A DNA stretch of 64,000 nt, taken from contig NC_043740.1 of assembly GCF_004337985.1 (NCBI RefSeq), positions 1,841,200 to 1,905,199 of the forward strand, in the 5' to 3' direction. This document shows positions 22,788 to 33,648 of the stretch, one piece after another. The stretch's first letter is position 1, and the number at the start of each line of letters is the position of its first letter. The position numbers and the translations under genes were made by a program. The DNA comes from Pyricularia pennisetigena. Taxonomy: Eukaryota > Ascomycota > Sordariomycetes > Magnaporthales > Pyriculariaceae. The notes under the pieces are model-generated. The model had not been told where the DNA came from, did not search any database, and was given only the letters and a program-made list of their open reading frames with translations.

Positions 22788-23615
22788 TCATGATGTCGGA
22801 GCTGTTGTTGGGGGCTCGACTACTTTCGTATACGTGACCTTTTCCACGGCCACATTCTCCACTCCATTTTCATCTTTTCTCAACTGATACACGTAAAGTG
22901 TAAGTGATATTCCTTGGACCTAAAAGGTTCGGGTCAGTCGAAAGCTCGCCCAAAAAAAATAACGACGGTCACATGATCTCGCAAAGCCCCTCTGGAGCAA
23001 CTGCGCGCATAAACTCACATCCATCAGACAAAAGCTGGGCACTATATCGTCCTCGGTGCCCCAGCCGGTCGAGAAAGCGCCGGTCGCGCTGCCCGGATTG
23101 ATGAAGAACTTGTCCATATACTCGAAGCACTCGAAGCGGTGGGTGCCGCCCCAGCACAGCACGTCGACATCGAGCTTGTTGGCCTCTGCGAGCAGCAGGT
23201 CGGGCTCGTTGCTGACGAGCGTGAAGCCCTCGAGGAACCCGATGCGGATGCTGCCGTGGGTGACAACCTGTGACAGCGGCAGCGAGGTGGCCTCGACATC
23301 CAGGCGGCCCTTGACTATCTTGAGATCCGGTGCGACGCTGCGCAGGTACTCGTACGTCGTCCGGTCCGTCAGGTTGCCGAGGCAAAGGGTTTGGCCGATC
23401 TTGCCGGGTGCGAGGAGTTTCTTGAACTACATTCAGGACAAATGATTGGTCTTGTTAGTTGGGGGCGGTTGCGACGGGCAGGCGCGGCAGGCGCGGCAGT
23501 GCCGCGATATGCGCCTGGATGGTGAGCTATGATGAAGAAGGCATACTTTAGGGGGTATGTCGAGGGCGCGGTCCGGGATGTGCAGGTCGCCGATGACCAG
23601 GATTAGGAAGGCCAT
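22788..23615 (-). CDS. VPS29: Retromer subunit VPS29
   Basis: Three exons, 23615-23547, 23426-23019 and 22919-22788 (GTATGC..TGTAG; GTGAGT..TTTTAG), give 202 residues. The metallophosphoesterase-like fold is clear: VIGDLHIPDR at the start, LCLGNLTDR, IVKGRLDVE, VVTHGSIRIG, LCWGGTHRFE and INPGSATGAF. The first intron falls right after DIPPK and the last after CLMD, with the C-terminal strand GISLTLYVYQL in exon 3. The start at 23615 is preferred over an in-frame ATG at 23633 because relatives begin just before GDLHIP. VPS29 with VPS35 and VPS26 forms the endosomal retromer that returns sorting receptors to the Golgi; most members are scaffold proteins with little or no phosphatase activity. 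The short tail (VVEPPTTAPTS) is extra and disordered. Confidence 0.95.
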
Positions 23616-24494
23616 GGCTGCGGTACGGTACAAATGGCCCCGCCGCTGTGACCCGAATTGTTGCCGGCTGGTCGATCTAGGAAGCCTGGCCCGTCTTAGG
23701 CGGAGGCTGACGTGTAGTGGATGCGAACACTATGCAGCTCTAAGCAATTGAGATGTCGAGGGCGATGGCTGCTGTTCTGCAAACCCCGAGGTAATCCAGT
23801 GTCGCAGTTGATTGGTGCAGGTGGTCGCCCGGTGCACTTTTCAAGTCATTTATTGGTGGACGTCGAAGCAAATCCACTTGAAGCTCTGGGTTAGGTAGCC
23901 TGTTCGAGTCCCCAGATCACAGCTGTAGTCAAATGGCGGCTGTTGAGCGCGGCGGAGCTTACACGATAGGAAGCTTCGCCAGACGTCAGAGGACTCTGGG
24001 CCTGGGTACGTACCTTATCTAAGGTACTTTCACCCGAGCTGATTTGGTTGTGATTATATAAGCCTTTTGATGAGGGGTACCTCCTCCCAGAAAAGGTACC
24101 TCAGCCAATGCGTTCCGTAAGCCAGACCCACCGGGGCCGAAGACGGAGAAATATGACCTACCTGGCCATTCTCGGGGTCTGTTCCGCGGAATAACAAACG
24201 GAATCCCGGCGTTCTTTTACTGTAAACTCTCTGGGGGACGCTGGCTGAGGATCCTAACCAATTGGACACAATTGCTTGTACTATACCGCATCCTTACCCC
24301 GAGCCGGCTTGGAAACTGCAACTTGGTTTGAGGTACCATTTTGTGAGGTCTAAAAGGTGAAATAGGTAGATAAGGTACCTACGAGATACAAGGTACCTAG
24401 ACTTGGCTCAAGTTCATCCGAAAAGCTGGCGCATCTACGCTCGGCAGTACTTAAGGGGTCGGGTCGGGCACGTCTCTGGAAGAACTCCGACATC
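23616..24494. other. Intergenic region with clustered GGTACC words
   Basis: This is the divergent promoter region of VPS29 (minus) and the aminotransferase (plus). GGTACC occurs five times (24076, 24095, 24332, 24374, 24392), mostly as AAGGTACCT. No gene was recognised. Confidence 0.6.
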
Positions 24495-26057
24495 ATGTCC
24501 CCGCCTAGGATACTTAGCCCCTCTGCAACAACGTCACCAGCAGCGTCTCGGTTGTCGCAGATTTCCTACCACTTGAGTAGCCCATCTCGTTCCAATTCAA
24601 CATCTGCCACTTCTTCGTCCAGCTCGGACAACAGCAACAACCATTCCAATATGTCTTCCCAACCAGAGCATCCCACCTTGCTTATTCCCGGCCCAATCGA
24701 GTTCGATGATGCTGTCCTCCAGTCCATGAGCCATTACAGGTACAAAGTTAGCCCCAGAAGCCGATCTGCACCGCCAAGCTAATGCCAATTGTGTTACCCC
24801 AACGCGCAGCGAGAGCCACGTTGGCCCTGCTTTTGTCAACGTTTTTGGCGAGACCTTGACCCTCCTCCGCAAACTCTTCCAGACGACAGATTCGGGCTCG
24901 CAGCCGTTTGTCATCTCAGGGTCCGGCACCCTTGGATGGGACTTGGTCTCGGCCAACCTTGTCGAAGCCGGTGAGGATGTGCTGGTTCTTGGTACCGGCT
25001 ACTTCAGTGATGGTTTCGCCGACTGCCTACGGACCTACGGCGCCAACGTTACGGAACTCAAGGCGCCCGTTGGATCCAGGCCTCAACTGCCCGAGATTGA
25101 GAAGGCTCTCGGTGCCAAGAAGTACAAGGTCCTCACCGTCACGCACGTCGACACCTCAACTGGTGTGCTTAGCGAGCTGAAGGACCTGAGCGCAATGGTG
25201 CACAAGATCTCTCCCGAGACTCTTATCATCGTCGATGGCGTTTGCAGTGTGGCTTCTGAGGAGATTGCATTTGACGAGTGGGGTTTGGACGGCGTGATCA
25301 CTGCCAGCCAGAAGGCCATCGGCTGTCCTGCTGGTCTCTCGATCTCAATGTTCAGCCCAAGGGCAATCAAGGCATTTGAGGCTAGGAAAACTCCTCCCGC
25401 TTCCTACTTTGCATCCATGAAGAACTGGCTGCCAAGTAAGTCTTTTTTTTTTTCTTTTTTTCTTTTTTTTTTTTAGTGGAACTATAGGATGTAGGAGGCC
25501 TTGGCTTGTGTGCTAACCAAGGTCAATCAAAGTCATGCGCAACTACGAGGCCAAGAAGCCATCATACTTTGCTACTCCGTCGCCTCAGCTCATACACGCC
25601 CTCCACACGGCCCTGACCCAGATCATGTCAAGGCCACTCGCTGAGCGATTCGCTAAGCACAAGGAGGCTTCGAGCAAGATCAAGAAGGCTGTCGCCGATC
25701 TTGGCCTTAAGCAAGTTGCCTCGAACCCTGCCGACCAGGCCAATGGCATGACGGCGGTCTACCTCCCCGAGAGTGTGAAGCCGACGGACATCTTGCCGAA
25801 GCTGTTCAGCAAAGGAGTCATCTTTGCTGGTGGCATCCACAAGGAGATAGCCCCCAAGTATATCAGGTTCGGCCACATGGGCATCAGCGTGGTATGTTGA
25901 CTATGGGTTGAACCCCTTACACCTTGGCCAGATGTTTGCCGGAACGATGCTGACTGTTGCCATTGCAATTTAGTTGAACCCGGAAAGGGGCGATCTTGAC
26001 CGTGCCATCAAGGCTCTCGAATCTGGACTGTCAGAGTGCGGTTACCAAAAAGCATAG
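24495..26057 (+). CDS. Alanine-glyoxylate aminotransferase (class V)
   Basis: Exons 24495-24739, 24810-25435, 25533-25891 and 25974-26057 give 437 residues. After a Ser-rich leader the family start LLIPGPIEF appears, then SHVGPAF, SGSGTLGWD (phosphate cup), GYFSDGFAD, THVDTSTG, VDGVCSVASE and the PLP lysine in TASQKAIGCP (Lys250). The C-terminal domain has GGIHKEIAPKYIRFGHMG. It should convert glyoxylate plus alanine to glycine plus pyruvate. The leader (residues 1-52) contains Arg residues and few acids and is absent from short relatives; a second in-frame ATG (Met53) starts right at the conserved domain. A mitochondrial targeting role is therefore possible. The protein ends QKA, not a peroxisomal PTS1. 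Intron 2 is extremely T-rich near its donor (25442-25475). Confidence 0.93.
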
Positions 26058-26995
26058 AGACACATAAAAATTCGGACAAAGTTGTGTATTCTCGAGTCAA
26101 ATGTATAGAAATATTTAACTACAGGAAATGCAGTCGCTTCGCACCTGTCACAGATGAGTACGGTATGTACCCATCAATTTAGGCGAGGTACATCTTGGAT
26201 CAAAATTACCAGTGTTTTTCCACAAGAAATCAAACTGAAACAAGATGGAGATTGATAAACAAATCAAGATAAAAATACCAAGGAAAAGAAAAGAAGGTGA
26301 AAGAACCAAAAAGTTACAGTGTCGCGTTGCCAATTGTGGGCTATGCAATTAATTTCTAAGCATATGGCAAACATCCAATGTGCCTTGTAAACAATGAATG
26401 ACACGCAGCTGCCATCGCGATCTGCCAAACCCCTCACTACCTTCATCGAACTGCCTGGTTGGGCGCACAGACCAATGCAACGGTAGCCGATGAAAGCTGC
26501 CAGCCACCACCAGCCTTCTGCGCTGCGTGCGATTTCTGCTAGGCTTGCATGCTTAGGAGAGCGGTGTCATAGTGGGGCTTTCAGTCCCGCCGCGGTCAAA
26601 TCGCAAGGCGGGGGAATTTGAGAGCAGACCAACTGATGTTCCTATCGCCTTCACTCCATCCGGATCCAGACCTCACCTCTTCCGGTCGGCCGTTTTTCTT
26701 TTTGCCTTCACTCCTCGCTGTCTCCTACCTCCTTCGTGTGCGAACATACAACCAGCCCACAAATTCTGCTCCCTCCTCACTTCTCGCGACGCAAACACGA
26801 GCCCATCCCCGATCGCCCGAACGATTGGGGATCTACCCTGGCATATTTGGGTTGAAGCTTAGCGGCAAAGGCGACAAGCACAATCGCCTTTTTTTTTTTT
26901 CAGCTACCTGCTAGGGTCTCCCCCACGAAGCTTGCTGGACCTTTTGCTCTCTACGAGCTTGTACATTTGCCGAGCTCGGCCGCCGAGTCGCCATC
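26058..26995. other. Intergenic region, CRM1 promoter side
   Basis: The left part is the 3' side of the aminotransferase, the right part a pyrimidine-rich leader (T run at about 26889-26900) before the exportin start. Open frames here are low-complexity. No gene was recognised. Confidence 0.6.
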
Positions 26996-29900
26996 ATGGG
27001 TTACACGATTGCTGAGCTTGACAATGTTGTCAAGGCCTTCTATGAGGGTCGCGGCGACCAGGTATGAAAACGCGTTTCCGGTGCCATACCTCCGCGCTGC
27101 TTGTCTTGCTAACCTTGTCATATGCCTCTTATACAGCAAAAAGCTGCACAAGCTGCTTTGAACCAGGTTCGTAATCTCCGTAAATCTCTGCAGACGCGTC
27201 TGAGTTTTTGCATTTTTCTGACATTCGCGCGCGCCTTCAATAGTTCAAAGAAGATCCCGATGCCTGGTTGATGGTAGATCAGATCCTCTCTGAGGCGACA
27301 TATTCGCAAACGAAATGTACGTGTCTGCCCCATCTTGCTATCACCAACTGCCAGCCCACACTTGAGCAGCTGCTAACACTTCCGCGTAGTCCTCGGCCTA
27401 CAGATCCTTGACAATGTGATTATGACAAGATGGAAGGTTTTGCCTCGCGAGCAATGCCAAGGTCTGTACTGTATCTTACCTGGCGCGAACTGATACCAAA
27501 CCAAGCACAATCTGCTGACAGGCCGGTTCTAGGCATCCGTAACTTTGTCGTCAACTACATTATAAACTGCTCCAGCACCGAGGAGTCGCTACGATCCCAA
27601 AAGACGTTGCTGAACAAGCTGAACCTGGTCCTAGTGTCTATCCTGAAGCAGGAATGGCCTCACAACTGGCCGACGTTCATCAACGAGATCATATCATCAT
27701 GCCGCACGAATCTTTCCATCTGCGAAAACAACATGATCATTCTGCGCCTTCTTTCTGAAGAGGTTTTCGACTACTCGGCCGAGCAGATGACGTCAACAAA
27801 AACCCGGAATCTGAAGGAAACCATGTGTGCAGAGTTCTCACAAATTTTCCAGCTGTGTACCGAAATTCTGGATCAGGGCAACCAAGAGAGTCTGGTCAAG
27901 GCTACTCTTGAGACTTTGCTTCGCTTCTGTAACTGGATCCCTCTCGGATACATCTTCGAGACTCCCCTCATCGACACTTTGCGAACACGCTTTCTGGAGC
28001 TCCCGGCGTTCCGCAACGTAACTCTCCAATGCTTGACCGAGATTGGAGGTCTCCAGGTTGGCGGGCCGACACAAGTCAGCAACTACGACGAACAGCTGGT
28101 CAAGATGTTCACGGAAACTTTGGCAACTATTGCCACTATCGTCCCCGTCGATATGGACCTCAGGACGACATACCCGCAAAGTAACTCGCGCGACCAAGAA
28201 TTCATCCAAAACCTGGCCCTGTTCCTCTGCAACTTTTTCTCCATGCACCTGAACCTGATCGAGAGGTTGCCTAACCGTGACTATCTGTCGCATGGTCACT
28301 TTTATCTTGTTCGCATCTCCCAGATTGAGGACCGGGAGATCTTCAAGATCACACTAGATTACTGGTTGAAGCTGGTTCAGGAGCTCTATGAGGAGATGCA
28401 ACAGCTTCCCCTCTCAGGCGACAACCCCCTGATGAACCACGGCTCCGCGCTTTCACAAGGCGGTGCCCTGCCGCCTCAAGTACTGGAGCAGTACCCGCTC
28501 CGAAAGCACAAGTACAAGGAGATCCTGAGCAACCTACGAGTCGTCATGATTGAAAAGATGGTGCGTCCCGAAGAGGTTCTGATCGTTGAAAACGACGAGG
28601 GTGAGATTGTGCGCGAGTTTGTCAAGGAAAGCGATACCGTGCAACTCTACAAGACAATACGCGAGTGCCTTGTCTACCTCACCCATCTGGACGTGAGCGA
28701 TATGGAGAACATCATGATCGACAAGCTTGCCCGCCAGGTCGATGGCAGCGAGTGGTCTTGGCACAACTGCAACGTACTCTGCTGGGCTATCGGCTCGATC
28801 TCGCTGGCGATGAACGAAGAGACCGAGAAGCGGTTCTTGGTGACGGTCATCAAGGATTTGCTTGGGCTCACCGAGATGAAGCGTGGCAAAGACAACAAGG
28901 CCGTTGTAGCCAGTAACATCATGTACATTGTCGGCCAATATCCTCGATTCCTCAAGGCACACTGGAAGTTTCTCAAGACGGTGGTTAACAAGCTGTTTGA
29001 GTTCATGCACGAGTCTCACGAAGGTAAGTTTTAGCCTCTAGGGGCACCAGGAACCCCTGGCCCAGATCTGTTGTTTGGCACGGAGCTGACCATGGCTGAC
29101 CAACTTTAAAGGTGTCCAGGACATGGCTTGCGATACTTTTATCAAGATCGCCAAACAATGCCGTCGCCATTTCGTTGCCCTGCAGCCCAGTGAGCACGAG
29201 CCTTTTATCGAGGAGATTGTGCGCAACCTAGGGAAGATCACATGTGACCTCACTCCTCAGCAGGTTCACACCTTTTACGAAGCCTGCGGTTTCATGGTTG
29301 CTGCCCAGGGCAACAAGAACCAGCAGGAACGTCTGCTTAATGACCTGATGCAAATGCCCAATCAGGCTTGGGACTCGATCATCAAGTCAGCCACAGTCAA
29401 TCCGGCGGTGTTGCAGGAGACAGACACGATCAAGATCATTGGCAACATTATGAAGACCAATGTATCGGCGTGCACCTCGATAGGGCCCTACTTTTACCCA
29501 CAGATCGGGCGCATCTACCACGACATGTTGGAGATGTATCGCGCGACCAGTGCTCTGATATCCGAGGCCGTTGCTCGTGAAGGAGAGATCGCCACCAAGA
29601 CGCCAAAGGTTCGCGGCTTGCGGACAATCAAGAAGGAGATCCTGAAGCTCATCGAGACGTTTGTTGAGAAGGCCGAGGATCTGCAAGCAGTCAGGGTAGA
29701 CATGGTTCCCAAGCTCCTGGAGACTGTTCTGCTGGATTACAAGAGCAATGTGCCTGGCGCACGGGATGCTGAGGTCCTGAGGGCCATGTCGGTTGTCATC
29801 TCCAAGCTGCAGTCGCTGATGGAAGACCAGGTTCCCATTATTATGGAGAATGTCTTCGAGTGCACCCTCGAGATGATCAACAAGGACTTCTCCGAGTTTC

Positions 29901-30716
29901 CCGAGCACCGCGTCGAGTTCTTCAACCTCTTGCGAGCCATTAACTTGCATTGTTTCCCGGCGCTTCTCAAGCTCGACAACCGGCAGTTCAAGTTTGTCAT
30001 TGACTCGTGCATGTGGGCGAGCAAGCACGACAACCGCGACGTGGAAGCAGCAGGCCTTAACATGTGCCAGGAGCTGATAGTCAACATTGCAGAGAAGACT
30101 GATGTGGGCACGTCCAATGCCTTCTTCAACCAGTTCTTCATCCCTATTTTACAGGACGTCTTTTTCGTTATCACCGATACAGACCACAAGGCTGGCTTCA
30201 AGGCTCAGTCGCAGCTGCTGATGCGCATGTTTTACTTTGTTCAACCGTCGGACGGTACCACGCCGAAGATTCAGGGACCTGTCTACCAACCCGACCAGGC
30301 ACCTGCCGGCACGAGCAACAGGGAATTTTTGTCCAGCTTTGTGGGCAACCTCCTGCGCAACGCATTCTCGAACCTTCAGCCGTAAGTCTATTCAATGGGG
30401 CCTGCACCTCACCATTTGAACAGGACTATTAGATGTCTTTGGATACGACGGTTAACCAACTTGCGTTTCTAGTGCTCAAATCGTTGCCTTTGTCGATAGC
30501 CTGTTCAACATGAACACCCAGTACGACAAGTTCAGATTGACGCTGCGCGACTTCCTCATCTCTCTGCGTGAGTTCCAGGGTGACAATGCGGAGCTCTACC
30601 TTATCGAGAAGGAGCAGACGGAGCGCGACGCTAAGCAGGCCGAGCTCGAGAGGCGATCCAAGGTCAGCGGCTTGATGAAGCCGTCAGAACTAGAGGCTGA
30701 GGACGACGAGTTGTGA
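26996..30716 (+). CDS. CRM1: Exportin-1 / CRM1 nuclear export receptor
   Basis: Seven exons (26996-27061, 27137-27166, 27244-27316, 27390-27461, 27533-29023, 29112-30381, 30473-30716) give 1081 residues, the usual length. The importin-beta N-terminal part and Xpo1 domain are clear ([20 protein letters not shown] across exons 4-5, then [18 protein letters not shown]). The NES-groove region follows (HEAT 11-12: [36 protein letters not shown]), then the CRM1 C-terminal domain ([39 protein letters not shown]) and the ending [13 protein letters not shown]. It binds leucine-rich export signals with Ran-GTP and moves cargo out through nuclear pores. Residue 527, equivalent to human Cys528 that leptomycin B alkylates, is Thr. 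The first exons are small, including one of 30 nt. Confidence 0.97.
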
Positions 30717-32472
30717 CTGAGACAAGAACTCAGGAACGAGTTTGCGCCGAGCTATGGCTCTACCAAACACGGAGACGACTCGGCGCCTGACACCGCATCG
30801 AGACTTGACGCTGGGCAATCTCAAGTCGGTTCGATCGGCGATGGGTGGGAGTTCTACAACATTTGAGAGCTCTTATAAGCAGGCTGAGGCTCATACGCAA
30901 GCAGCCGATGCTTTCTCCTGTTTTTCTTTCGATATTTCTTCTTTGAACTTCGTTCCTTTCTTCCAGTCGTTGTCCTTGTAATGATACCAATAGACGATAC
31001 TGGCCTTGGTCCTGTCATGGGAGTTTGTGATGTTGATAAACACATGCAGGGCATTTGTTTGCGCAATATGCGGTGTTACATGCAGCACATTTCTTCTCCA
31101 CGGAAACCGAGGTCGTTTTACGCGAGTGGGGGCTTGGAGACTTAAGAAGAGGGGGTTGGCGGTATAGCCAGGTGATGGGACTCTGGCGCCAGTGATGCCG
31201 CTATGCTCAGGAGCATGCGCAGTTTGAGCTTGGCTCGCGTGGCTGCTCATCATCAAAATGAAGAGGGGAGGAAAAAAAAAAAAAGAGAGAGAGAGCTTGG
31301 AACAGAACGGAAGGGAGGGCGACTCTTGGCGTGATATTCATAGTACTGTTGCCGGTGAGAATGCAGGCTGGGTCGGATCATATTCTCCTCGCCTCGTTGC
31401 CGTTTCTATATGCCTTTCTCGTGGTAGCTAGCTTAGCATAAAGAGACGGTATAAACCAGGAACGAATAAAGATGAGTTTATCCGGTGCCTTGAACTTTTC
31501 TGCACGACCAAATTCTATCTAATTGGGTTTTCAATCACCTGTTTCGTGCAGCAGTTTAAATAGTAATAGTAGGTTATAAGAAAAAATTAAACATTGTGTT
31601 GCTGGAAATCTGAACTTGAAGCCTTAACGAAGTATAACTAACAAATAATGAAGTGCGCAGAAAAGAAAAACATGCAATTGTTGTACTGAATTCTGCTGCA
31701 AGTAATACAGTACAAATTAATTCATAAAGGGTGAGTTAGTCTGTTATTCATCTGTACGTAGGCTTGGTAATGACTATTTGTAACCTTCACCTTTTAGCTT
31801 CCTTTTTTTGTTTTACTTACTAGTTGGCCGCTTCGGATTATCCCACCTGCTTTTCCAGGTGTTTGCAATATAAGGCTGACGGACAAAGTAGACGAACCTA
31901 CAGAAAAACAAAGGTTTAGATTGCGAGTCTAATTGTGCGGCTTTGTTCCCCACTACTTATCCACCGAATTTGAGGGAAAACAACCCAAACAGGATCCAGC
32001 CAATTAGACTAAGTCCAAGCAGACTATTGATTTGATGTTGGGAGAGGGGGAATGTGAATCCGGAAATGGAGATCAGGGAATTAGGTGTAGACTAGAACTA
32101 GGTAGAGAATCGGAGTTCTGTACAAGTTGATAGGTTGATAAGTTGATTAGGCCCGTGATTAGTAGTAACCAACACCCCCCACTCATGGTGGAAGGGCATG
32201 CTGACCTCCGCATCGGCAAGCGGCTCCGAATGCGGCCGACTGGTATCTCGGCGAATCTTGCTTGTCTCGAACTGCATGGCTTGGGCTGATTATACTAGAC
32301 AACAGATCATATCTTGTTTCATATACCCTATTACATCTGGTGCCTGTTTCAATTGAACTCGAACAAATCCTTGTACTTTTGGCAGTGGTCAGCATATCAG
32401 GACTGCGTTGAACGTTTGTATTTACAAACTACCAACAAACAAAGAAAACGACCAAAAAAAAAAAAAAAGGAA
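30717..32472. other. Intergenic region
   Basis: No gene was recognised. From about 31490 the sequence becomes AT-rich with few long open frames. An A run (about 31270-31283) and an AG repeat follow the presumed 3' UTR of CRM1. The right end has an A-rich leader (32453-32468) just before the next ATG. Confidence 0.55.
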
Positions 32473-33648
32473 ATGGCCCCTTCGGCAGTCAGCGAAACAC
32501 AGGCAACGGCCACACCGCTCGTGGCCAAGCCGGTCGGGGGGTCGTCCAAAGCGGGCAGGGCCAAGGAGGACGAGACGCCGCTGCAGGCCATCTCGCAGGG
32601 CGAGGTGATGCCGGGAATCCCGACATTCCCGACGTTTGTCGAGCAGCGAAGGCACACGCTGATCCACATGGCTGCGACCTTTCGTGCGTGGGCGAGGCAG
32701 GGCTTCGTCGAGGGCCAGTCGGGCCACATCTCGGTTCGGGACCCCGAGTTCCCGGGCCTCATGTGGATGAACCCCCTCGGCCGACACTACGGCATGCTGC
32801 GGGCCGGCGACATGCTCGCGCTGGATATCGCCTCGGGTCGCATCGTGGCCGGTAGGCCGAACCCGACAACGGGTAAGGTCACGGGCAACGCGGCGGGGTA
32901 TTACATGTAAGTCTGTTTGTTGCTCCCGTGGCTTCGGGGGTTTGCGTGTTTTTACATGTCACATGTCCCCGCCATCTTCACCCTTGGGTTGCATCCCTCA
33001 ACTAACAGAGTAAACAACATGAAACCAGTCACGCCGCAGTTCATAGGGTGAGGCCTGATATTCATGCGGCCTGCCACGCCCATACCATGGCCGGGCGGGC
33101 GTGGTCCGTGTTTGGCAGGCCGCTGGACATGCTCACGCAGGACGTGTGCAGCTTCTACAATGCCCACAGCGTCTACACCAGCTACGGAGGCATCGTGTTT
33201 GCCGAGGACGAGGCCAACAACATTGCCGCGGCGCTTGGCACCACCAACAAGGGACTCATCATGATCAACCAGTTAAGTTTAGGTCTAGCCCATTGGTGGA
33301 TGTGCATAACATATGACCCTTGATTGGTAACTAACAAGAAGAGTTCAAACACAAAACAACAGTGGCCTTCTCACGGTGGGTACGACAGTCGACGAGGCCG
33401 GATGGATGTTTGGGCTGCTTGAACGGTCTTGCGCCATCCAGCTCAAGGTGGAGGCTACGGGCCTGCCCAAGAACATCATCACCGACGAGGAGGCGGCGCA
33501 CGCATTCAAGATGGCGAGCGAGGAGAACGCTCTATACCGCGAAGCACAGCCAGACATTGAGTTGGAGATTGAGGCTGCCGGTGGTGAGGAGGCGCTCGCC
33601 AGAGGGTTCGAGCAGCTGGTTGTGGACCCGAAACTCACAATCGCATGA
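32473..33648 (+). CDS. Class II aldolase/adducin-domain protein
   Basis: Exons 32473-32906, 33029-33271 and 33363-33648 (GTAAGT..ACCAG; GTTAAG..AACAG) give 320 residues. The domain shows its metal-site pattern: GQSGHISVRDPE (His85), DIHAACHAHT with a His-x-His pair (161 and 163), and NHGLLTVGTTVDEA (His226, formed across the second intron). The nearby LERSCAIQLKVEATG is typical of the fungal and bacterial branch often called putative aldolase class 2. Members bind a divalent metal and cleave or epimerise sugar phosphates, or have lost activity as adducins; here all metal histidines are kept, so a cytosolic lyase is likely, substrate unknown. The first 40 residues are a disordered Ala/Thr/Ser leader. 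The second intron donor GTTAAG is non-consensus but restores the frame and the NHG motif. Confidence 0.9.
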
